Shown: piece by piece, positions 1-11,090 of the stretch
Layout: the number at the start of each line of letters is the position of its first letter
Position numbering within the stretch: position 1 is the first letter of the stretch
DNA from: Thinopyrum elongatum
Lineage: Eukaryota > Streptophyta > Magnoliopsida > Poales > Poaceae
Assembly (NCBI GenBank): GCA_011799875.1
Contig: CM022300.1
Coordinates: 230,836,903 to 230,900,902 of the forward strand
Direction: 5' to 3'
DNA: 64,000 nt
Program-made: the position numbers and the translations under genes
Notes under the pieces: generated by a model
The model's input: the letters and a program-made list of their open reading frames with translations, nothing else
The model's database searches: none
Told to the model about the DNA's origin: nothing

Positions 1-1
1 G

Positions 2-1258
2 GTCGAGCGACCAGAGAAGGGCAAGATCCAGTCTGTTCAGCGCCCGGTCTACTACCTGAGCGAGGTGCTATCCGCCTCCAAGCAGAACTACCCGCACTAC
101 CAGAAGATGTGTTACGGCGTGTACTTCATCGCCAAGAAGCTGAAGCAGTACTTCCAAGAGCATGTCATCACCGTGGTCAGCACAGCCCCCATCGGCGAGA
201 TCATGGGCTGTCGGGATGCCTTTGGCCGGGTTGCCAAGTGGGAAATCGAGCTGGCCGGCCACACCATCCTCTATGAGCCGCGCACCACGATCAAGTCCCA
301 GGCCTTGGCCGACTTCCTCGTCGACTGGACGAAGACCCAGTACCTACCACCGCCGCCGGATTCAACGCATTGGCGCATGCACTTTGATGGCTCCAAGAGG
401 TGCTCCGGCTTGGGAGCCGGCATCGTGCTATCTTCCCCAAAGGGCGACCGGCTGCGGTACGCGCTCCAAATCCACTTCACCGCCTCCAACAATGTCGCCG
501 AGTACGAAGCCCTTGTGCACGGCCTCCGGCTTGCCAAGGAACTCGGCATCCGGCGCATCCTGTGCTACGGCGACTCGGACCTGGTGGTGCAGAAGTGTTC
601 CGGCGAGTGGGACGCCCGGGATGCCAACATGGCCAGATACCGCTTCCTGGTCCAGCAACTCTTCGGCGCCTTCAACGGCTGCGAGTTCCTCCATGTTCCA
701 CGCGTAGAAAACAAAGCCGCCGACACGCTAGCCAAGATTGGCTCATCCCGGCAGGCCATACCATCCGGCGTCTCCCTCGAGTACCTGTGCAAGCCATCCG
801 TCAAGCCGTCTCCGGATTCCGAGTCCATCTTCATCCCGGATGACCCTGCAGCATCGCTCCCTAACCCGTACTCGGGGGCTGCCGGTCCAAGCCCGGGGGC
901 TGCTGTCCAGAACCCAGACCCGGGGACTGCTCAACCCGGCCCGGGGGCTGCTGAACCCTGCTCGGGGACCGCTCATCCCGGCCCGGGGGCTACCGAACCC
1001 GGCCCGGGGACTGTCGTGCTCAACCCGGCCGCCGTCATCCCCAACCCGGGGGCTGCCGCCTCCGGCTCGGGGGCTGCCGCCCCAGAACCCGCCATCGTGG
1101 CCGTCTTCACCGTGGTGATGGCTCCTTCGTGGGCCCAGCCAATCTCAGCATTCCTGGAGAATGGAGCGCTCCCCATGGACGAAACCATCCGCCTACAGGA
1201 TCATCAAGAACAAGCTCGTCAAGTGCAGCGCGACGGGCGTGTTCCAGCGCTGCGTTGA
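2..1258 (+). pseudogene. gypsy pol: RT tail, RNase H and linker (partial)
   Basis: Open from base 2 to a stop at 1256-1258. The first 70 or so residues are the end of reverse transcriptase and its connection (VQRPVYYLSEVL, then YPHYQKMCYGVYF). A full RNase H follows with the acidic residues in place: HFDGS near 380, AEYEAL near 500, YGDSDLV near 565 and AADTLA near 720. RNase H removes the RNA strand during reverse transcription. After it comes a Pro/Gly/Ala linker of 7-residue repeats. The frame is lost near 1199, just as the integrase zinc domain should begin. The RNase H part itself has no stop and keeps its catalytic residues. Confidence 0.88.
869..1090 (+). repeat. 21-bp minisatellite coding a Pro-Gly-Ala linker
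   Basis: A CGGGG core recurs at about 872, 893, 921, 942, 962, 983, 1005, 1047 and 1068. Most steps are 20-22 bases, with one of 28 and one of 42. A 21-base unit is 7 codons, so unit changes keep the pol frame. The protein reads as degenerate PGPGAAE / PGPGTVV heptads between RNase H and integrase. Element C has no such repeat at the matching place (60840-61000). It is likely a flexible spacer. Confidence 0.8.
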
Positions 1259-2373
1259 GTAAGACCAGGGTATAGAAATCCTCCTCGACATACATCAGGG
1301 CGAGTGCAGGTAGCACGCCGCCTCCAGGTTCCCTGGCGGCCAAGGCCTTTCGCCATGGTTTCTACTGGCCCACGGCCCTCAAAGACGCCGAGTCGCTCGT
1401 CCTCAAGTGCAAGGGATGCCAACGCTTCAGCAAGCGCAGCCACCAGTCGGCCTCGGCCCTGCAAACCATACCGATCACCTGGCCCTTCGTGGTCTGGGGG
1501 CTCGACATGGTAGGACCCTTCAAGACTGCCCGGGGCGGCATGACGCACTTGCTGGTGGCGATCGACAAGTTTACCAAGTGGATCGAGGCGCGGCCGATCA
1601 AGAAACTGGACGGGCCAACAGCCGTCCGGTTCGTCAAAGACATCGCGGTACACTACGGCGTCCCGCACAGCATCATCGCGGACAACGGCACTAACTTCGC
1701 CAAGGGCGCTCTGGTGCAATACTGCTCCGTCTCCGGCATCCGGCTCGACCTGGCCTCCGTAGCTCATCCTTAGTCCAATGGCCAGGTCGAGCGGGCCAAC
1801 GGCCTCATCCTATCTGGCATCAAGCCACGGCTCATCGAGCCCCTCATCCGTTCACCCGGCAGCTGGCTTGATGAGCTGCCGGCCGTCCTCTGGAGTCTCC
1901 GCACAATGCCAAACCGGTCGACCGGGTTCACCCCGTTCTTCCTCGTCTACGAAGCAGAAGCCGTCATCCCGACTGACATCGAGTTTGACTCGCCGCGAGT
2001 CGTGATATACATGGAAGCCCAAGCCAAGGAAGCCCGCGAAGACGGCGTCGACCTACTCGAAGAAGCGCGCCTTTTGGCCCTCAGCCGATCCGCCATCTAT
2101 CAGCAAGGCCTGAGGCACTATCACAGCAGAAAGATCAAGCCCCTCGCATTCCGCGAAGGAGACTTCGTCCTCCGGCTTGTCCAACAGCAAGCCGGCCAGC
2201 ACAAGTTGGCCTCCCCATGGGAGGGCCCCTTCATCGTCAGCAAGGCCCTGTGCGATCGCAACGCATACTATCTCATCGATGCCCGCAAGATGAACAAGCG
2301 CAAGAGAGGCACCGCCTGGGAAGAAACAAGCCAGCCTAGGAATGCAGAGCTGCTCCGCCCGTTTTATAGTTAG
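1199..2373 (+). pseudogene. gypsy integrase
   Basis: From about 1199 to 1490 the HHCC zinc-domain region can be followed only by changing frame several times (H near 1290, CKGC near 1408-1420). From 1489 to 2373 one frame runs through the catalytic core and C-terminus, broken only by a TAG at 1771-1773. The DDE residues are visible: GLDMVGP near 1500, ADNGTNF near 1680, and QVERANG just after the stop. The C-terminal GPF/Y motif is at WEGPFIV near 2220. Integrase inserts the cDNA into host DNA. Many shifts near the N-terminus show decay. Confidence 0.87.
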
Positions 2374-3144
2374 CTGTATGCACGTATGTATTGCTGCCTT
2401 TTGTAATTCTGTAAAAGACAATGGGACCCCCGAACGACACTCGGGGGCTACCCCTTTTCCTGCTAAGTTATTGTGTTTTGCACACCCTTGCAAATTTCCT
2501 TAAAAAGCTCCACCACCGTGTTGACCCGCTCAACCCGGGGGCTCGGGGGCTGGCCGGCTTGACCACAACCCGCCGTCCTCCTTAGCACATCCCGGCGTGT
2601 TCGGGTTGCCGAGGCCCCCCTCTTCGCCCTACGCCACAGTCTGGCTTCGGTTGTTGGCCGGCAAGAACTATGGGCCAAAGCACCTACACGCCGCGAAACA
2701 CTAAGCTAGACCCGCCGGATTGGCCAACCCGGCCTCACCGCACTAAGTTGCCGCACGACTGGCTGCTCGCCAGCCGGCCCAGTGGGTGTTTCGCTCGCGC
2801 TCAACATCCGAAGGGCCTAAGTACTATGCGCTCCTCCCAAGGACCAAACTCCTTGTCACAGATCGGAACCCGGTTGTTCGACTCGCGGGGGGAGGTCCAA
2901 GGAAGGGTCAAGCAAGGAAAAAGGCTTAGAAAACAAAGAGCAAAAGCGCAAACAGTCGCAAAAATATTTACATTACGAGAATATGGGCCCAAGGCCAGAA
3001 GTTCATTACATTCACAAACAACACCCCAGTGGGTGGGTGGACCTGCTACTTAACCAAAGTGCGAAAAAAGATAAACAGGGCGGCTTCAGGCATTTCCCAC
3101 GCCGGGTTGCACAGCTGCTGGCTCCTCCGCGATGGCCTCCGGGT
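2374..3144. other. untranslated region between pol and antisense gene
   Basis: No convincing coding region. The stretch holds GC-rich CTCGGGGGCT motifs (near 2440 and 2540) that recur elsewhere in the element, and a purine-rich run at 2885-2960. It is where the plus-strand pol transcript and the minus-strand gene would converge, so terminators for both could lie here. I see no definite polyadenylation signal on either strand. Confidence 0.55.
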
Positions 3145-6100
3145 TCACCGAGGTGCCGGTATCATCCAACCGGCCTCGTCGTCCGCGTAGACGCTCGTCT
3201 CCTCAGGGCTGCCTTCCGAGTCGTCTAGCAGCAAGCCGAAGTCGTCGAGCGGCACCACTTCGCCATCGTCAGTTAGCTCCACCTGGAACTCGTTGTGAAG
3301 CGCGAACGAGGCCAGGTAGCTGGCCCTGGCGGCGATCTGGCCCGCCTCCGCCTGCAGCTGAGGCTCCGCGCTGGCTCGTTGGGCCACCAACTGGTCCAGC
3401 GCCAGGTCCGGGTACCAGGATATGACGAACCTTAGCGCCACGTCGGCGCCGGCACGGGCGGCAGAGATGCGCCACGCGTGAAGCCGCTCCGGCCCGACTT
3501 CCAGCCACCGCGCCAGCCATGTAAAGCTGTTAGGCACGACGGCGCCGGGCCAGAGGGCCGCCGCTATCCCCGCGCCAGCTGCGGAGACCCGCCCCATCTG
3601 CTCACCCAAGACCTGCAGGTGGGCCTCGGCGGCATTCATGATCTCCGAGAAGCTCCAGGCGATGTTCAGATCGAGCGGAGCGCCAACGATCCCCTGGGGC
3701 GACCGTTGAGCATGAACGGCCTCCTCCGCCGACCTCTGCATCTCTAGGAAGTGCCCTGTCAAGAGGAAAAGCAAGACATTCAGCAACAAAAAAGCAAAGC
3801 CGTCTTCACAACCCAGCGAAACCAACGAAAAAGCACTTACTGGAGAAGGTCTCGTCCAGGTGCTGCGCCTCGAGCAACGTACCATGCTGCTCCAGGTTGC
3901 CGACACGGTCGCGCGCCTCTAGCGCCCGCTCCAACTCGGCGCCCTTGTCAACAGCCGCCTTCAGCTCGGCGTCCTTGGTGGCGGCTGCTTTCCCGTGCTC
4001 CTCCTTGAGGCGGAGGATTTCCGCCTGGTGGGCCTCCGCCGCCTTGGCCGCCTCCGCCTTCAGGCGCTCGACCTTGGCCTGGAGCTGGCCCTTGTCGTCG
4101 GCCAGCTGATCACGCTGCTGGCCGGCTTCGACGAGCGCCCGCTGGGCCTCCGCCGCCTTGGCCGCCTCTGCCTTCAGCTCCCCCACCTCGACCAGGAGCC
4201 GGCCGGCGTAGGCAACAGCCAGGTCGCGTTGATGATCGGCCCTGACTAGCCGGGTTTGCCAGACCGGCATCTCGGCCACAGCAGCTGCACTGCAAAGATT
4301 CGGAGCCAAGACAAAGAAAGAGCAAGAACACTTTAAGATTCGACCCAACTACTATGTAATCTCGGGGGCTACACCCAGTGGGTGCGCTAGCGCGCCCCCA
4401 CTAAGAGCATGTGAAACATATCTTCAGCGAGGCGGAGCGCCTCCTCCCTAGCGGCAAGCCGCGCCTTGAGCTGCTGGTGCTTGTCCAGAAGCTGGTTGTA
4501 GACGCCGACCCGGAAGGCGTCCAGTTGCTATGAGGAAGCAAAAACCAACATGAGACAGAGCATATGAAGATTCGACCCAACTACTATGTAGTTGGCTCGA
4601 ACCTCGGGGGCTACACCCAGTGGGTGCGCTGGTGCGCCCCCACTGACCAACTGCAAAGGAGAAGCCAGAGGAAGAAAAGACTCACCAACACGGAGCGCTC
4701 CAGCTCCCGTGCCCGCTCCACTTCGGCCTGAGCGAAGGCCTGAACCCGCTCCGCGCACCCACGGAGACGCTAGCTCACGGTGGCCATGGCCGCCTCCTCA
4801 TGCGTCTGCGGCCCGAAGGCGACCGCCGCGCTCGACCCGGCCCACACCTGCTACGACCCGGCGGCAGGACGGCCTCCCGGCGGTGCCTGCGGCTGCCTGA
4901 TTACTAGGGCGTGACCGTCGCCCGCCGTCTCCTCCGCGACGGCCGGCGTCACTTGCGGCGCCACGACCGGCGTTGCCGGCGGCGTCGCGTCCGCCGTCAT
5001 CTGCGGCGCCGCGTCCGGCCTCGCCTACGGCGCCCCCTCCAGGCCGGATCCCCCTCCGCCTCCAGCCGCCTCCACCCGCTCGACCGCGTCGGTCCGCGGC
5101 GGGGTGTCATCACCGATCACCACGACCTCCCGGTCATCCACCGCCATCTCCGCCCGGCCGCCCGGGTCGCGCTCCTCCTCCGTCGGTGGCACGATGACCA
5201 CCGGGTCCATGCCCACCGTCGTTTTTGGCCACGCCGGCCAGGCCTGGCCTCCGCCTCCAGCTCCTCGAGGGCCTTGTTCCGGTCCCTCCACATGCAGCGC
5301 TCCGTGTCCGCCGGGTCCAGGCCGAGATCCTCCCCGGCCGAGTCCTTGGGCAGGTCGATGGCGCTGGCCGGGTCTTCCAGAACGCAAAGCCGCCCCCGGA
5401 CGTAGCGTCTATCGCGGCCAGTGCCAATGCCAACGGCGACCTGCATCACAGCAAGAGAAGTATAAGAAAGGAACAGCTCGGCAGCACGCCGAAGCCTGCA
5501 AGCTAAACTTACCCGGTCACAATCGGGACGGCCGGCCTTGCCGGCGCCGCCGAGGTGATGCGGCGCCTCTTCTTGGCGCCTGGCTTGCCGCCCGCGGCCG
5601 GGTCCGCCGTGCGTTTGGCGGCCGGTTTCCTCGGCGCCACATCCCCCTTCCCGTGCGGCCGGCTAGCTGCGGCCGGCACGCGGGATGACCCGGCCCCGTC
5701 CGCATCACTGTCTCCTTGCCTCGGCGGCGCTGCATCGTCAGCATACATCAGAACCCCCCGCATCACCTTCCATTCGATCTCGCGAGGGATCGGGATGCAG
5801 AAACTTACCCGTATGGCGCGCCTCACCGGCGTCGGCGTCCGTCGTCTTCGGTTTCTCGGCGAGGCCTCCCGCCTCCTCCGTGCCGCCTGGCTGGGTGGCC
5901 GCTACCTGCGTTGTCGTCCCATCATATGGATGCCGGATGGCGTTCAGCAGCGCCTCCCTCATCGTGTCAGGGAGGAGAAAAAGTTGGGACATAGCAAAGA
6001 ATGGAGACCAAGGACTCACCGCAGGCGCCGGGTTCCCATGGCTGTAGGGGGCCTTCCCGAACTGCCACTCCTCCTTCATCCCGGCCTTTGAGATGTCATT

Positions 6101-6888
6101 GACCCGGCCGGCAATCTGCTCTTGCATCAACCGCCGGGACGACATCCGGTTGGGGTCCTGAAGGCCAAACATCTGGCCGATGATATGCGTCCGGCACTGC
6201 AGCGGCAGCACCCGGCGCGCGATGAAGGCCGCGACGAGGTCCGTCCCGGTGAGCCCCTCGCGCACCACCATCTCGGTGACCCGGCTCCTCATGTTCAGCA
6301 CCACCTGCGCCGGGCTCTTGGGGCAGTAGGTCCAGTTGGTCTTGGTGTGCGGCGTCACGTCAAGGAAGGACGGCAAGTTGATTCGGTACGCGCCGAGGTT
6401 GCAGACGTAGAAGAAGGTGTTCTACACCTTCTTGGCAGAATCCTCCAGCGGCATCTTGGGGCACACCCCGTGCATCCGCGACGAGACGACGGCGGCCCCG
6501 CAGCCAGACATGACACCGGCCTCTGGCCCTTGCTGCTTCAAGAAGAAGCGAACCCAAAGATCGATGCTGGGCTCGATGCCCAGGTAGCCCTCGCACAGGG
6601 TAATGAACCCTGAGAGCTGCAGCACCACATTTGCCCCCAGGTGGTGCGGCTGGAGCCCAAGAACTCCAGGAACATGCGGAAGAAGTCGCTCGCGGGGAGG
6701 CTAAACCCGCGCTTAAAGTGGGAGTAGAAGACCACGCGCTCGGTCCCCTCCGGCCGCGGCGCCAGCTCGCCGTCGGGCAGGCGTACGACCACCTCCGTCT
6801 CCGGCGGCAGCCGCCGCATGTCGCGCAGGTACTGAACATCCCCGGCGGTGACGGTGGATCCCTCCCACGAGCCTTTTGGCAGCGCCAT
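3145..6888 (-). pseudogene. antisense spliced gene with Transposase_28 (putative gypsy type) domain
   Basis: Read on the minus strand from ATG 6888. The N-terminal half (6888-6422) matches the plant 'putative gypsy type transposon' domain (PF04195): RVVFYSHFKRGFSLP, then LCEGYLGIEP. A 1-base shift near 6620 and a TAG near 6424 break it. Good plant introns are visible: 5808-5730 and 5512-5441 (both GTAAGT...AG), 3840-3756 (GTAAGT...GACAG), and a GTGAGT donor at 6019. Between 4280 and 3845 the protein is an Ala/Glu/Lys-rich coiled coil. The last exon (3756-3145) has the SAARAGADVAL block and an acidic C-terminus, and ends in a stop. The function of this family is unknown. The same gene appears at 63062-64000. 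Confidence 0.82.
4330..4650. repeat. duplicated block inside antisense-gene intron
   Basis: About 70 bp at 4334-4402 (AGATTCGACCCAACTACTAT, then CTCGGGGGCTACACCCAGTG) recurs at 4565-4646 with a small insertion. Both copies lie in what appear to be introns of the minus-strand gene, between coiled-coil exons, so the block and a neighbouring exon may have been duplicated together. Confidence 0.75.
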
Positions 6889-7114
6889 CGACGGCGCTCG
6901 ACGCGGGTGCGAGGCGCGTGGGATGGGGAAAGAAGAAGAAGCGGCTGCCGAGCGCTGCAGATCGGCCGCCGAGCGCTGCGGAGCGGCGGCAGTGCTTTGC
7001 TCGAGAGCAGCGGGGCGTCATGGCGTGCGACGGGCTCAGAGGCAAGAGCAAGGGAGAAAGAAGAAGATGGGGGGGGGGCGTGGATGAATGATTTCTGCTG
7101 CCCCCTCCCCCCGA

Positions 7115-7120
7115 TTTATA
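7115..7120 (-). promoter_or_regulatory. TATA box of the antisense gene
   Basis: The plus strand reads TTTATA, giving TATAAA on the minus strand inside GGCTTATAAATCGG. It lies about 230 bases before the ATG at 6888. The stretch between is GC- and CT-rich, like a grass 5' leader, and holds a short upstream ATG near 7021. No long minus-strand frame crosses it. Confidence 0.7.
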
Positions 7121-7346
7121 AGCCACAGACTGAACGTGGGGAAGTGGGATTGGTTGCGCCCGCCCCTCCCACTTCCCCGCATTAAGTGGGCACGATCTAC
7201 ATGCCAATTGACTGCGCCAAGAAGGGCAACCGCCTGTGGCCGCTGCAGTAAATCCCCGCGCGTGGGCCGAGGGCGCGGAGTGGTGGGCCCCAGCCCGCCG
7301 TTACGTCCTCTCCCACGCGTGGCCTGTCAGGACCTCTTCGGCTTCT

Positions 7347-7364
7347 GAACGCCACGTGGCGTTC
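7347..7364. promoter_or_regulatory. 18-bp perfect palindrome with G-box core
   Basis: GAACGCCACGTGGCGTTC is its own reverse complement. The core CACGTG is the G-box bound by plant bZIP and bHLH factors. It lies about 230 bases upstream of the antisense TATA box and about 230 bases before the 3' LTR, so it could serve the antisense promoter. Confidence 0.7.
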
Positions 7365-7591
7365 GAGCCAAAGCCAAGAGATCGCGTCCCTCCCCCTCAA
7401 GATTCGACGGACTCTTCAATTTCCTGCCCATGCCGGGATGCCGCGATCCAGCTTCCGGAAGCCGGCACACAGTGGGTGTTGCCAGACCCGGCGGTCACAA
7501 GCTTCATCAGCATCTACCACCTTCTCAGGGGGTGAAACTGCGAAGGCCCCTCTGCTTGAAGCCGGCGAGCCTTCACAGCTTCGGGGACTAC

Positions 7592-8343
7592 TGTCGGGGG
7601 GATGAACCCCGGGCAGGCAACGGAACCCAGATCCTTTTCAAAAACATCGGGGCCGGCCTTGCCCCTTGTCGTGGTTTTGTCATGGCAGATGTCCTCGTGA
7701 AAAAGGACTTAGTCGTGAGGCCAACACATCTATGTGGTAGCTTGAGAGGGGTTGAGTGGGACGAGAGACGCGAGGTTTTACCCAGGTTCGGCCCCTCACG
7801 GTGGAGGTAAAAGCCAACATCCTGCTTCATTGATATTGATCATGGTGATGCTCACGATTAGATGGGTGCTCTTTCGCTACCTCTATCTCGAGAGCTATTG
7901 ACTTGTCTGACTTAACTTCTAAAACTTCTCCCTCTTGGGGTGCCCTGCCCCTCCTTATATAAGTTGGAGGGGCGGGTTACATGTGGAGTCCTAATAGGAT
8001 TAGGACTATTCTATTACAAGTGGAATCCTAGTCTTGCTTCCCTTGCGAGGGAAATATTCCTTATGTCTTCTTTCATAAGCCGACCCATCATCATGTGATT
8101 CGGCCTTCCCATGAGCCGCCTTATGGGCTGTTGGGTCTTGTCGTCTGTCTAACCTGCCCGCCAGGTCACTAATGAACCGCCAAGCTCGGGCGGGTCACCC
8201 GTGAGTCGCCAGGTCCGGGCGGGTCACCAATGAGTCGCCAGATCAGTGAGTCGCCAGTCTTCAGGCGGGTTACTGATGACGCGCCAAGTCCCAGCCGGGT
8301 CATATATCCGGCCAGGTCATACCGCGGGGTATATCCCCGACAT
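7592..8343 (+). repeat. 3' LTR of gypsy element A
   Basis: 752 bp, starting TGTCGGGG after CGGGGACTAC and ending CCCCGACA. A TATA box (TATATAA) is at 7956-7962, as expected for an LTR promoter. From about 8157 to 8320 it holds degenerate repeats of a GGCGGGTCAC / GAGTCGCCAG motif. The base after the LTR begins TTAGC, a possible site duplication that cannot be compared because the other end is outside the window. Confidence 0.85.
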
Positions 8344-10075
8344 TAGCCCCCAGTTTAATTTGGATTTATCCATGTTAAACTGATCCTGCAAAATAAACAC
8401 AAGAACAAATTTGACAGGATCTGCTCCGGGTTAAAAGTTTTTCTGAACCGGCACCTGATCATCCTTAAGTCCTTGCCATTTACTTCTTGATACGTGTCCA
8501 TGACTTCTTAGCAAATCTCCTTTAGCAGATATGTTCAAACTTTGCCAATGCAAAAAAATCCAGGTACTTCTTCTAAAAAGTCCGGGTCAATAGGACAGCT
8601 TAAAAATCAATTTGCTGACATTGGTTTCTTGCCAAAAAATATTATAAAGAATAATCCATTTGATTAGGCTTCCAATGCTCTAATTTGACAAAAATATTGG
8701 TCTTGAAATACTCATCTAATTTTCTGCCGGCTTGAAGATGTAGATCTGGCCGATTTATGATTGCCAAAATTGCCGGGTTATAAAACATATGATGCCGGGT
8801 CATGATTGTTGTTGATGCCGGGTCAATCTTATGGCGACTTGGTGCTTGCTTTTGTAAATGTAGCTTTCCAATCATTGAGTCGGCTCTCTAAACCTTTCTA
8901 TGAATAGCTTAGAGGAAATAAACTTTGCCAACTTCTCCAATAATAATATAATACCTGGTTTGCTCAAGGCTGAGAATTTGAAGATGTTCCTCCCTTATAT
9001 GCATGTCACCTATAGCCCCCAAGTCTTAAGAGGAGAACGTAGTGATAGCTTAAGACTTGCTTCAATATAAATGCTGCAACTTTGGAGAAATCCGGGTTGT
9101 TCATGTAAGTCGCCAATTACAAACTACACATTAGGAACTTCCCATGTGTAGCCCCCAAGTGCCGGGTCATTATGTAATAACGAGCAGGGACTTCGTAGAT
9201 CTGATTATGTGGACTTTGAGCAGCAATGTGTATCCCCCAAGGGCCAGCTTAGTAAGATAATACTGAGCTGGGACTTTACATGTACTTCAAAAAATAACAC
9301 CATATGATGTAGCTCCCAAGTTTCAGGTTACCTTTGACAGGAGCAATTAGTAGCCCCCAAGGGCCGGCTCATCACTATGTGATGGGTCGGGTCTTCAATG
9401 AGGCGAGTTAAAATGACTTTGCATTAGCCCCCAAGTGCCATGGTGCATGCTCGCAGTGACATGGGACTTGCATACTCGACGTAATCTTGATTTGAATAAT
9501 GTAGCCCCCAAGTGCCGGGTCGTATGCCTGCAGCGACTCGGGACTAAATAAAACCATATCCATTGTCCGGATGATGTTTGCTGAAAGTCTTTGCCTATCA
9601 ATATATTGAACCATGCTCTCTGTTGTGAATCAGTACTCTTGGATGAAGAAATAATAGCCATTGCTCTAAAGCGGCTTTTGAAAACCTCAACCATAATACT
9701 GGTTATGGATAACCATAATAAAAATCTACCCATGTTGGCTATTAAAGATTTGAATAATATAATCCGGTATGAAAACCTCAATCAATACCATAATGAAAAT
9801 CCAGCCAAGTTTGGCTATCAAAGATTTGAATACTTTATCTATTAATAAGTAAATCCGGACTTAAATACCCGGCGGCTCTTGGCCGATGGCGACTTAATGC
9901 ACATCCATTGTACTCCGGGATTTTTGTAACCCGGCGGCTTATAGCCTTTGTAAAAACCAAGAACTGATAACCCTCTTGAAACACCAATTTTACTTTTTGA
10001 TGATGGGCTTAAACTTAATCATTTATGTAAGCCATAGCTCTGCATGTCCTGCACAAAATTTAAACAACATATGCC

Positions 10076-10585
10076 CTGGCGACTTAACGTCAAAAGCCAG
10101 GGCGGGTAACAACCCAAACATAATATAGTCTTATGCAATTATGGAAAAGACTAGAATTAAGGCCATTCAAGCCAAAATATACTGGCGACTTAAAGTCAAA
10201 AGCCAGGGCGGGTTATCAAACCTCGCATATTCTTATAATAATTAAAAACATACCTGTAAAATTGGCTCATACTGCCGGCTTACATCGCCATATCCAGTGA
10301 GGGTGACAACCCAAAGATTTATAAGCACATGATTCCAATTGCGCAATCCAAAGTATACTGGTGACTTAACGTCAAAAGCCAGGGCGGGTTATCAAAACCC
10401 CAAATATTCATACAATTATTGGATGACATACCTGTAGATTGATACTATGGTGATGCCTTGATAATTATAATCCAGAGCGGGTATTGACCCGTAGGCATGA
10501 AATATCATGATTTGGATTGCTCAAGGCAAATTATCCTGGCGACTTATAGTCCGCTATCAGGGCGGGTTACCAACCCAAAATGCTC
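10076..10585. repeat. four hairpin-forming repeats
   Basis: A motif of about 35 bp built as CTGGC-GACTT-(8-10)-GCCAG-GGCGGGTTA occurs near 10077, 10182, 10359 and 10540. In each, CTGGC pairs with GCCAG (partly decayed in the last), giving a small stem-loop, followed by a conserved GGCGGGT. The copies are 100-180 bases apart and the sequence between them is less alike. Confidence 0.7.
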
Positions 10586-10944
10586 AATTATGAGTCATAT
10601 AATCAAGGCTACATGGCCTGAATTGTAAAACCATATGTTAATATGGAAGAAGGATATAAATCCAAAATTTTCAGAAAAACAGAAATCCAGAAAAACAAGG
10701 CTTTCATAGGCCGCCAAGCCTAAAACTCAAGTGCTTTCATGGGCCGCACAGCCACTGAGTTAATCCTAGCTCACTGTAAGCCGGTCCTCACATGACAAAC
10801 CGCCGTTTTAACCTTAACAAGTTCAAGGTCTGATTAAAAGATTGACTGTCAAGAGTACGTCGGGTCATTCCAGGATTACCTGGGCGGAGTAACAATGACA
10901 TACAAGCAGGATAACCCGGAATTTGGTGTTTACACCTGGCTAGG

Positions 10945-11090
10945 AAGCCGATCAAGAGGGTAAGCATAGCTATGCTCATTGAGCAGGAAGCCCCCAAGTG
11001 ACCAATAAGACGGCAGGTAGGCTGGATCAAGAGGGTAAGCATAGCTATACTCATTGAGTAGGAAGCCCCCAAGTGACCCATAATGTGATA
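10945..11090. repeat. tandem duplication of about 77 bp
   Basis: Two adjacent copies start with GATCAAGAGGGTAAGCATAG (10952 and about 11028) and run through CTCATTGAGCAGGAAGCCCC. They differ by a few substitutions. Confidence 0.8.

Larger units (their letters stand above)
1..8343 (+). mobile_element. Ty3/gypsy LTR retrotransposon A (Tat/RIRE2-like), 5' part outside window
   Basis: The order seen is RT tail, RNase H, integrase, a minus-strand spliced gene, then a 3' LTR. This order, with an antisense gene between pol and the 3' LTR, is known from the Tat branch of plant Ty3/gypsy elements. The LTR ends are a perfect 8-bp inverted pair, TGTCGGGG and CCCCGACA. The 5' LTR, gag, protease and most of RT lie before base 1, so the site duplication cannot be tested. 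The pol frame is broken by stops and shifts, so this copy is dead or needs proteins from relatives. The family name is not certain without a TREP search. Confidence 0.88.
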
